This document shows, piece by piece, positions 1 to 4,265 of a stretch of 7,503 nt of DNA. The stretch spans positions 1-7,503 of the forward strand of contig JACPMT010000029.1 of NCBI GenBank assembly GCA_016185815.1, read 5' to 3'. Below the pieces are notes generated by a model that had not been told where the DNA came from, made no database searches, and saw nothing but the letters and a program-made list of their open reading frames with translations. The DNA is from Candidatus Woesearchaeota archaeon (GTDB taxonomy: Archaea > Nanobdellota > Nanobdellia > Woesearchaeales > GW2011-AR4). Every line of letters starts with the position of its first letter. Position 1 is the first letter of the stretch. The position numbers and the translations under genes are program-made.

Positions 1-48
1 TTATAAATCACTTTATATATAAATATAAAATTAAGAAAAGATTAATTA

Positions 49-188
49 TGAGTTTTTTTGGCGAAAAACTCAACTAAAGCAGCTTTTTTGGCGAAAAGCA
101 GCTTAAAATAAGCTTATCTTGGAAATTCTAGTTTTTTAGTACGAAAAAAACTATAAAACGTGACTAAATCAGCTTGTTGGCACAAACT
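49..188. repeat. Cluster of T-run/A-run hairpins with related loops
   Basis: At least four inverted repeats lie in tandem. 49-57 pairs with 64-72 (9 bp, loop TTGGCG). 77-87 pairs with 94-104 (11 positions, one A/A mismatch, loop TTGGCG). 129-137 pairs with 145-153 (9 bp, loop AGTACGA). 171-176 pairs with 183-188 (one mismatch, loop TTGGCA). A fifth hairpin, 100-105 with 109-114, overlaps the right arm of the second and would compete with it. TTTTTTGGCGAAAA occurs twice as a direct repeat 30 bp apart (54-67, 84-97), and ACTAAAGCAGCTT at 73 recurs as ACTAAATCAGCTT at 163. The arms are seen directly. The role is unknown: bidirectional terminators for a gene left of the window, or protein-binding sites upstream of ftsZ, are both possible. 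Confidence 0.6.
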
Positions 189-218
189 AATTCTAAAAGG
201 GATGTTGTAGAAGAGCAA

Positions 219-250
219 TATAAATATTTCGGTATTTGGAAGTTTATATT
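219..250 (+). promoter_or_regulatory. Candidate ftsZ promoter (TATA boxes)
   Basis: Two archaeal TATA-like boxes precede ftsZ: TATAAATA at 219-226 and TTTATATT at 243-250, the latter preceded by a purine-rich GGAAG that could serve as BRE. With initiation about 25 bases downstream, the second box would start transcription near 270-275. That would give a leader of about 55 nt that includes the hairpin and palindrome at 283-308. Which box is used cannot be told from sequence. Confidence 0.5.
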
Positions 251-282
251 GTAAAATATATTTATGAAAACCACCGGTAGAT

Positions 283-308
283 GCACGCCAAAAGCGTGCT
301 CGCGAGCA
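283..308 (+). promoter_or_regulatory. GC-rich hairpin and 12-bp palindrome in the ftsZ leader
   Basis: GCACGC (283-288) and GCGTGC (294-299) form a perfect 6-bp stem with loop CAAAA. The perfect palindrome TGCTCGCGAGCA (297-308) overlaps its last three bases, so the two structures are partly exclusive in RNA. Both stand out from very A+T-rich surroundings and sit just before the Shine-Dalgarno site. The palindrome could be an operator for a dimeric regulator, or the pair could shape the leader RNA. Regulation of ftsZ here is inference. Confidence 0.4.
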
Positions 309-313
309 AGACT

Positions 314-327
314 AGGGGAAAAGGGGG
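314..327 (+). promoter_or_regulatory. Ribosome binding site(s) of ftsZ
   Basis: Two purine-rich blocks occur. AGGGG at 314-318 is 9 nt before the ATG at 328, and GGGGG at 323-327 is 9 nt before the in-frame ATG at 337. Either start is therefore plausible, differing by only three residues (MMK). This gene has a real Shine-Dalgarno, unlike the leaderless-looking genes later in the window. Confidence 0.6.
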
Positions 328-1392
328 ATGATGAAAATGGATTTTTCAGTTGAAGGTACACAAGACGCAAGTCTGGGATTGGTAGGACAGGCAAACATAA
401 AAGTGCTTGGAGTTGGCGGCGCTGGCAACAATATGGTTGGGTGGCTCTACAAAAAAGGCATCAAAGGCGCTGAGATAATAGCGTGCAACACCGATAAGCA
501 GCATCTCGGCATTATAGATGCTGACAGGAAATTCCTGATTGGAAAAGGCGTTACTAGAGGACTTGGATGCGGAGGCTTTCCTGAAAAAGGGGCAGAAGCT
601 GCAAAAGAGTCAATGAATGAGCTGAAAGAAAGCCTGAAAGGCGCTGACATGGTTTATGTTTGCGCTGGAATGGGCGGAGGCACAGGCACAGGTGCTGCTC
701 CTGTAATCGCGCATCTTGCAAAAGACACAGGCGCTATTGTGATTGGGACTGTGACAATGCCGTTCAAGATCGAAAGGGCAAGAGTTGACAAGGCAGAATT
801 TGGCTTGCAGCAGCTTAGGCAAGTTTCTGATACTGTAATTGTAATTGACAATAATCGCTTGGTTCAGATTGCAGGCAACCTTCCGATACAGCAGGCATTT
901 GCAGTTGCAAATGAGCTGGTTGCAACGATGATAAAAGGCATTGTTGAGACCATAGCTGTTCCATCGCTTGTCAATCTGGATTATGCAGATGTAAAGGCAA
1001 TAATGCAAAATGGAGGAGTTGCAGTTATCGGAGTTGGCAGCTCTGATACAAACAGCAGAGTCGAAGAGTCTGTAAAAGGAGCTTTGGCAAATCCACTGCT
1101 GGAAGTTGATTACAGAGGAGCAACAGGCGCTTTAATCCATGTTGTAGGCGGTCCAGATATGACGCTTGACGACATCAACAGGGTTGGAGAGTTGGTGACA
1201 GAAAGCTTGGACCAGGATGCAAATGTCATCTGGGGCGCCAGAGTTGTTGATGACATGAAAGGAAGGATTACAGTCATGACCATTATCACAGGGGTCAAAA
1301 GCCCCTGGGTGCTTGGCAAGGTTGATTACTCAAGACCAAGTCAAGCAGCAGTTGCCGTTTCGCAGGAACTTGGAATCGAGTTAATTCAATAG
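328..1392 (+). CDS. ftsZ: Cell division protein FtsZ, archaeal FtsZ2 type
   Basis: This is a tubulin-like GTPase that polymerises at mid-cell to form the division ring; FtsZ2-type proteins are associated with ring constriction in archaea that carry both paralogues. The protein has 354 residues. The nucleotide-binding start GVGGAGNN is at 28-35, NTDKQHL at 54-60, the tubulin signature [10 protein letters not shown] at 116-125, and the T7 loop NLDYADVK at 216-223 with Asp218 and Asp221 in the positions that complete the GTPase site of the neighbouring subunit. GTGAAP (not GTGSAP), PFKIERAR (145-152), ETIAVPSL and [10 protein letters not shown] place it nearer FtsZ2 than FtsZ1, judged from remembered family sequences. 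The C-terminal tail after residue 325 is short, ending in ELGIELIQ, possibly a short partner-binding peptide. The gene looks intact and appears monocistronic, with a terminator-like hairpin downstream. Confidence 0.96.
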   Translation: MMKMDFSVEGTQDASLGLVGQANIKVLGVGGAGNNMVGWLYKKGIKGAEIIACNTDKQHLGIIDADRKFLIGKGVTRGLGCGGFPEKGAEAAKESMNELKESLKGADMVYVCAGMGGGTGTGAAPVIAHLAKDTGAIVIGTVTMPFKIERARVDKAEFGLQQLRQVSDTVIVIDNNRLVQIAGNLPIQQAFAVANELVATMIKGIVETIAVPSLVNLDYADVKAIMQNGGVAVIGVGSSDTNSRVEESVKGALANPLLEVDYRGATGALIHVVGGPDMTLDDINRVGELVTESLDQDANVIWGARVVDDMKGRITVMTIITGVKSPWVLGKVDYSRPSQAAVAVSQELGIELIQ

Positions 1393-1439
1393 CAAGGATT
1401 CACGATCACCCCTTTAGTCTTTGTGGTGAGATTGTTTCT

Positions 1440-1494
1440 TTGCCTTCATTAGAAAACCACCCCCAACGTTTTTCATTATGAAGGCAAGCGGTGG
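1440..1494 (+). other. Possible H-type pseudoknot in the ftsZ 3' region
   Basis: TTGCCTTCAT (1440-1449) is perfectly complementary to ATGAAGGCAA (1478-1487), a 10-bp stem enclosing a 28-nt loop. Within the loop, CCACC (1457-1461) is complementary to GGTGG (1490-1494) just 3' of the stem, which is the topology of an H-type pseudoknot. GGTGG overlaps the left arm of the following terminator hairpin, so the two folds exclude each other. The pairings are seen in the sequence. Whether this is an independent small RNA, a 3' UTR element or an attenuator is not known, and it matches no RNA family I recognise. Confidence 0.4.
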
Positions 1495-1525
1495 CACAGC
1501 AATGTGCCACATTTTTTATTTTTTG
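1491..1525 (+). terminator. Intrinsic-terminator-like hairpin downstream of ftsZ
   Basis: GTGGCACA (1491-1498) and TGTGCCAC (1503-1510) form a perfect 8-bp stem with a GCAA tetraloop, followed by ATTTTTTATTTTTT. A stable GNRA-loop hairpin plus T-tract is typical of factor-independent termination; archaeal RNA polymerase also stops at such T-tracts. It lies about 100 bases after the ftsZ stop codon. Confidence 0.75.
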
Positions 1526-1539
1526 AGATAATTAGAAGA

Positions 1540-1614
1540 CTAAAATTATTCAATCCGTTGCTTCGCAACAAAATTTAGTGCTCGGCATTTCTCTGATTGC
1601 CACATCGAAATGCC
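1540..1614. repeat. Two further inverted repeats in the gap
   Basis: CTAAAATT (1540-1547) pairs with AATTTAG-type sequence ending at 1578 with one mismatch, and encloses the small hairpin GTTGC-TTC-GCAAC (1557-1569). Next, GGCATTTC (1584-1591) pairs perfectly with GAAATGCC (1607-1614). No open reading frame of note lies in 1393-1715 on either strand, so this stretch of about 320 bases appears to hold structured non-coding DNA and transcription ends of the two convergent genes only. Confidence 0.45.
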
Positions 1615-1630
1615 TCGCCTATACATTCAA

Positions 1631-1659
1631 TAAAAACATTAAAAGCGGTTCACTTTTAA
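1631..1659 (-). terminator. Candidate terminator of the nitroreductase gene
   Basis: On the minus strand TTAAAAG (1659-1653) and CTTTTAA (1645-1639) form a 7-bp stem with loop TGAACCG, followed by ATGTTTTTATT. It lies about 57 bases after the nitroreductase stop codon, in the right orientation for that gene. The stem is A+T-rich, so confidence is moderate. Confidence 0.45.
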
Positions 1660-1715
1660 CACAGTATACATAAAAAAGTCGCTCTCGTTTATTTTAACTT
1701 AATTTTTTATAGAAA

Positions 1716-2384
1716 TTAACTTTTCTTTTTCTTCAATTTCTCCTTCACTTTATCAACAACTTTTTTTGCGTGTTTTTTAATATGCTTATGAGTTTCAGTC
1801 ACAGCATGCTGTATGTATGGGCTCCAGTATCCTAATCCAGTTTTTGGACCTTCAATCCTGCCAAACCATTTCTCGAAAAACATGATGTGCTCTATCCTGT
1901 GCTTTGGAGGAGCTTGCGGAACTTCGTCAGCATAGCCTATTGTGACAATGCCCTGCACATTGACATGCTCCGGCAGGTTGCAAAGCCTTCTTATCTCTTC
2001 CTCGTCAAAAGCGCCGACCCAGCAGGAGCCCAAGCCAAGCGAATGTGCTGTCAAAAGCATGTTCTCAATCGCAGCAGCAGCGCCTTGTATTGTATAAAGC
2101 CGTGTGCCCCTTGTGCCATAATACCGCTCTGCTTTTTCCGGCTCGCCAATGGTTACTATATGGATAGGGGCGTCCTGCATCCAGTATTGCTGCACAGAAG
2201 CTTCTGCAATTGCCTTTCTCTTGTCTTCATTTTTAACAACAATAAACTTTACATTGAATATGTTGCCTGCAAACGGAGCGTATTTTCCTGCCTGAAGGAT
2301 TTCCACGACATTGTCCCATGGCACGTCTTTGTCCTTGTATTTTCTTATAGAGCGCCTGGTCCTTATGCAGTCAAAAACATTCAT
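1716..2384 (-). CDS. Nitroreductase family protein with lysine-rich tail
   Basis: A flavin (FMN) enzyme of the NADH oxidase/nitroreductase fold, expected to be a cytosolic dimer reducing nitroaromatic, quinone or similar substrates with NAD(P)H; the true substrate cannot be told. The start ATG at 2384 gives 222 residues. It is preferred over an upstream in-frame start at 2486 because the family normally begins close to the FMN-phosphate motif, seen here as RTRRSIRKY at 8-16, and because a TATA box lies 20-30 bases upstream. Other family signs are AGKYAPFAGN (32-41), GAAAAIENMLLTAHSLGLGS (101-120, helix and FMN-facing turn) and IVTIGYADE (146-154). Residues 200-222 are an unusual Lys-rich amphipathic tail (KHIKKHAKK...KLKKKKS). 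Stop is TAA. It is divergent from the ligase, separated by the accessory island. Confidence 0.9.
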   Translation of the reverse strand: MNVFDCIRTRRSIRKYKDKDVPWDNVVEILQAGKYAPFAGNIFNVKFIVVKNEDKRKAIAEASVQQYWMQDAPIHIVTIGEPEKAERYYGTRGTRLYTIQGAAAAIENMLLTAHSLGLGSCWVGAFDEEEIRRLCNLPEHVNVQGIVTIGYADEVPQAPPKHRIEHIMFFEKWFGRIEGPKTGLGYWSPYIQHAVTETHKHIKKHAKKVVDKVKEKLKKKKS

Positions 2385-2397
2385 AACCTGTTTTTGG

Positions 2398-2408
2398 ATA
2401 AGGATATT
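2398..2408. repeat. Left copy of an 11-bp inverted repeat flanking the island
   Basis: ATAAGGATATT here is the exact reverse complement of AATATCCTTAT at 4032-4042. The two copies mark the edges of the A+T-rich accessory island (about 1645 bp between outer ends). Relative to each flanking gene the motif reads AATATCCTTAT shortly before the start codon, so it could instead be a shared promoter-proximal element. No flanking direct repeat is visible. Confidence 0.45.
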
Positions 2409-2415
2409 TAAATAG
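2404..2415 (-). promoter_or_regulatory. Promoter of the nitroreductase gene
   Basis: On the minus strand CTATTTAAATAT is centred about 25 bases before the ATG at 2384. Archaeal transcription starts about that far from the TATA centre, so the message is probably leaderless or nearly so. This supports the internal ATG rather than the longer open frame. Confidence 0.6.
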
Positions 2416-2445
2416 TTAACTGAAATATGAGTTGTTAATTTGGCA

Positions 2446-2736
2446 TCACTTATTTGAGGAGAAATAATATGTAATTGCCGAGCCAAGTAAACCCGAAAAA
2501 ATGCTTGAAACTGCTAATATTAAAGTTATAGCTTTATCTGCCTCTAATTTCTTAAAGCCAATTAATACTAAAATTCCAATTAAGGTCATTCCTATTATTA
2601 TTGAACTATACTTTAGAAGTTTTGTAGCTAATTCACTTCTAGTAAAATCATGAAATGTTCGTGTAGGATATGGTTCAGAAAGATTAAGCTTATTTATTAT
2701 TTCTTCATCTATACTTTTATCTTTTTGTTTCCCCAT
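2446..2736 (-). CDS. Small two-TM membrane protein
   Basis: The protein has 96 residues and matches no family I recognise. An N-terminal charged segment (1-40, MGKQKDKSIDEE...) precedes two hydrophobic stretches, about 43-61 (YSSIIIGMTLIGILVLIGF) and about 69-92 (AITLILAVSSIF... to YYF). They are joined by a short KKLEADK loop, so both ends probably face the cytoplasm. The start ATG at 2736 lies 16 bases after the stop of the upstream ribbon-helix-helix gene, so the two are very likely co-transcribed. Stop is TGA. Base composition is A+T-rich like the rest of the island. A membrane effector paired with a small DNA-binding regulator is possible, but function is unknown. Confidence 0.75.
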   Translation of the reverse strand: MGKQKDKSIDEEIINKLNLSEPYPTRTFHDFTRSELATKLLKYSSIIIGMTLIGILVLIGFKKLEADKAITLILAVSSIFSGLLGSAITYYFSSNK

Positions 2737-2752
2737 GACCGCGCTAAAGGAG

Positions 2753-2980
2753 TTAGATTATAATCTCTTTTGTGTTACCTTTTGAATCCTTTATAAGAAT
2801 TTTTAAGTCCTTATCTTTAAATTTTTCATTGGTAATAAAACTATATAATTTTAAACTACTTTTAATAACTTCAGATTTAGAGGAAGCTTCAACTCTATCT
2901 CTTAATTTTTCTAGTTCTTTTACAGCGGCTTTGGACAGATTTATTTGCAATTTGTGAATTTTTTCCTTGTCAGTTGCCAT
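2753..2980 (-). CDS. Ribbon-helix-helix (CopG/Arc-like) protein
   Basis: The protein has 75 residues. Residues 9-15 (HKLQINL) fit the DNA-contacting beta strand, 17-32 the first helix, and 35-50 (KSEVIKSSLKLYSFIT) the second helix of the ribbon-helix-helix fold, which acts as a dimer. The remainder (KDLKILIKDSKGNTKEIII, 57-75) looks like a beta hairpin seen as a C-terminal extension in many small RHH proteins. Such proteins act as autorepressors or antitoxins. The start ATG at 2980 has GGGGAT six bases upstream. It is the first gene of a two-gene unit with the two-TM protein. Regulation of its own promoter and of the divergent gene is likely but inferred. Confidence 0.82.
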   Translation of the reverse strand: MATDKEKIHKLQINLSKAAVKELEKLRDRVEASSKSEVIKSSLKLYSFITNEKFKDKDLKILIKDSKGNTKEIII

Positions 2981-2986
2981 TTTAAC

Positions 2987-3027
2987 ATCCCCAGTTAAAA
3001 TAAGGGGAAGTTATTACAGTATTTAAA
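2987..3027 (-). promoter_or_regulatory. Promoter and ribosome binding site of the RHH operon
   Basis: On the minus strand a TATA-like TTTAAATA covers 3027-3020, predicting initiation near 2995-3000. GGGGAT at 2992-2987 is then six bases before the ATG at 2980. A second box, TTTATATA at 3048-3041, is possible but would give a longer leader. Confidence 0.5.
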
Positions 3028-3032
3028 TGTTG

Positions 3033-3100
3033 GTGTTTACTATATAAAGAGTAGTGTTTTTTACACATCTAAGCAGTTTTTGAGCATACTTATTTAAATA
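3033..3100 (+). promoter_or_regulatory. Promoter region of the protease-like gene
   Basis: TATTTAAATA at 3091-3100 is placed to start transcription near 3120, right at the reading frame start, suggesting a leaderless message. An upstream TATATAAA (3041-3048) is flanked by two GTGTTT copies (3033-3038 and 3054-3059) spaced 21 bp, that is two helical turns, and by TACT/AGTA arms. These are candidate operator half-sites for the neighbouring RHH protein; this is inference from spacing alone. Confidence 0.4.
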
Positions 3101-3122
3101 CTTTTCCATAGGAAACTAATGT

Positions 3123-3926
3123 TTGATAGCAAAGCTTTTAATTTCTTTCTATATAGCGTCTATTATGGGTGTTTCAATAGATGTACTTAGGGGTGTTCTA
3201 AAGAATATAGAATCTGAATTAGAGATAAATATAGTATATATTCTTTATAATGAACAAAAAGAGATAGAGAGGGCACATATCAAAAAAATAAAAAAATTTC
3301 TAGACTCATTAAAATATGAAAGTGCAATCGTAATTTTGGAGGGCATTGGTGGAGATATAAATGCTGGAAAACTTTTGGCTTTAGAATTAGGGATAAAATT
3401 TAGAAATGGCATGTTTATTGCGATACCAAATTTTGCTTTAAGTTCTCTTGTGTACTCCATTTTTCCCTCTAGAGTTTTAATAATGGACAATTCTGGATAT
3501 GTTGGTCCAGTTGAGCCACTAATTAAGGCTAAACAAAGTAATATAGTGATTCCTATAAGTGTTTTACAACTAATGAAATCCAGTGATATTGAACAAAGAA
3601 ATAAAGCAATTAAGTGTTGGATAGACCAAGGCAATTTTATTCTAGAATTACTAGAACATTTTCAACCATCAATAATTCATGAATATAATCAACTTCACGT
3701 CGACCAAATAGTCGATATTTTTAAACTTTTCTTGTGCTCAATGCATGACAGAAAAATTACTAAAACAGATTTAATAAAATCTAATCTCCACGTTTTAGAC
3801 GCAACGGATAAAGAATTTTGGAATTATATAAAACTTTTTGTAAGTAATAGAAAAAGTGAAATAATCACAAATAGACATATACAATTTGTTATTGGTGATA
3901 GCAATAGTGAATTTATTTTTACCTGA
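3123..3926 (+). CDS. ClpP/SDH-class serine protease-like protein
   Basis: The protein has 267 residues from TTG, resembling the serine dehydrogenase proteinase (SDH_sah)/SppA class with a ClpP-crotonase fold. The region 37-132 carries the family pattern: strand NIVYILYN, then IVILEGIGGDINAGKLLALEL (GGDIN at 76-80), IAIPNFALSS (Ser107 or Ser108 at the nucleophile position of the usual A-x-S-A/G turn), and YVGPVEP (126-132, usually GPIDP). I see no clear match to the usual C-terminal H-x-x-P-I motif, so activity is uncertain. Residues 2-18 are hydrophobic and could be a membrane anchor. The start is uncertain: TTG 3123 follows AGGA by 9 nt, ATG 3165 would drop the hydrophobic stretch, and ATG 3119 is out of frame. 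It is A+T-rich and divergent from the RHH gene. Confidence 0.7.
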   Translation: MIAKLLISFYIASIMGVSIDVLRGVLKNIESELEINIVYILYNEQKEIERAHIKKIKKFLDSLKYESAIVILEGIGGDINAGKLLALELGIKFRNGMFIAIPNFALSSLVYSIFPSRVLIMDNSGYVGPVEPLIKAKQSNIVIPISVLQLMKSSDIEQRNKAIKCWIDQGNFILELLEHFQPSIIHEYNQLHVDQIVDIFKLFLCSMHDRKITKTDLIKSNLHVLDATDKEFWNYIKLFVSNRKSEIITNRHIQFVIGDSNSEFIFT

Positions 3927-3966
3927 AATAACAATTATCTAGAGCTAACTTAATATCTCGCTGAAA

Positions 3967-4010
3967 CAACTGTTCCATTAGTTGAGTACCATCTTCAATG
4001 GCACTCTTTC
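3967..4010 (+). terminator. Hairpins after the protease-like gene
   Basis: CAACT (3967-3971) pairs with AGTTG (3980-3984). Overlapping it, GAGTACCAT (3984-3992) pairs with ATGGCACTC (3998-4006) through a CTTCA loop with a single A/C mismatch, followed by TTTC. This is a plausible weak terminator about 60-80 bases after the stop codon at 3926. The structure lies inside the open frame that continues into the ligase N-terminal fragment, which argues that the codons before 4048 are not true coding sequence. Confidence 0.4.
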
Positions 4011-4031
4011 AATAAACTTAATAAATAATAC

Positions 4032-4042
4032 AATATCCTTAT
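4032..4042. repeat. Right copy of the 11-bp inverted repeat flanking the island
   Basis: AATATCCTTAT is the exact reverse complement of 2398-2408. It ends five bases before the CTG codon that occupies the expected ligase start position, so the right edge of the island and the damaged ligase 5' end coincide. Confidence 0.45.
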
Positions 4043-4184
4043 TTCCTCTGGAATACTCAAAGCTTGTTGAGGTTTACGAGCAGCTGAACAGGACAACTAA
4101 AAGGCTGGAAAAAACCCACATTATTTCGGAGTTCTTGAAGGATGTCAGCGCAGAGGATATGGAGCATGTAATGCTGCTGCTTGA

Positions 4185-4191
4185 GGGAAAG
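4185..4191 (+). other. G GGA AAG slippery heptamer at the ligase frame junction
   Basis: In the frame of the N-terminal fragment the bases read G GGA AAG. This fits the X XXY YYZ pattern for -1 ribosomal frameshifting. Slipping back one base leads to GAA AAT GAG TGG AAG AAG CAA, that is ENEWKKQ followed by GDLGLVAE, the conserved continuation of archaeal ligases. The coincidence is exact, but the missing DNA-binding-domain segment makes a deletion within an A-rich run an equally good explanation. Confidence 0.4.
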
Positions 4192-4265
4192 AAAATGAGT
4201 GGAAGAAGCAAGGGGATCTTGGATTAGTTGCTGAAATTATCGTCAAAACGAAAAAACAGGCGACA

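Larger units (their letters stand above)
3982..4227 (+). pseudogene. lig: DNA ligase N-terminal fragment (DNA-binding domain)
   Basis: From 4048 the frame reads LEYSKLVEVYEQLNRTTKRL and on to MLLLEGK (about 4191). This matches the first 50 or so residues of archaeal ATP-dependent DNA ligases, which begin M-x-Y-S/A-x-L and end this block with LLxGK. The expected initiator Met is CTG (4048). The only upstream in-frame start is TTG at 3982, which would add 22 residues of unrelated low-complexity sequence. After LLLEGK the frame continues only as MSGRSKGILD and a TAG at 4225-4227, while the ligase continues in the -1 frame from 4191. In related ligases roughly 32 residues (VFPxWDxRELGxG... type) separate these blocks; they are absent here. 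The simplest reading is a gene that lost about 95 bases and its start codon. Confidence 0.75.

Noticed and set aside
49..188. CRISPR array
   Set aside because: The repeats are short, irregularly spaced (30, 48 and 42 bases) and differ in sequence; spacers are not of uniform length.
1393..1715. tRNA, box C/D or known riboswitch in the gap after ftsZ
   Set aside because: No cloverleaf, no convincing C and D box pair and no recognised riboswitch core, despite many hairpins.
1887..2411. 174-codon open frame on the plus strand
   Set aside because: It lies antisense within the well-supported nitroreductase gene and shows no recognisable domain.
2385..2486. Longer nitroreductase with 34 extra N-terminal residues
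   Set aside because: The extension overlaps the end of the two-TM gene, covers the TATA box, and precedes the usual family N-terminus.
3119..3190. ATG at 3119 with a good AGGA five bases upstream
   Set aside because: The frame ends after 23 codons with no similarity; the protease-like frame runs from 3123. A small leader peptide cannot be excluded but has no support.
3245..3634. 129-codon minus-strand frame opposite the protease-like gene
   Set aside because: The plus-strand frame carries family motifs; the antisense frame has none.
2398..4042. Insertion sequence
   Set aside because: Inverted repeats are present, but no transposase or recombinase and no target-site duplication can be seen.
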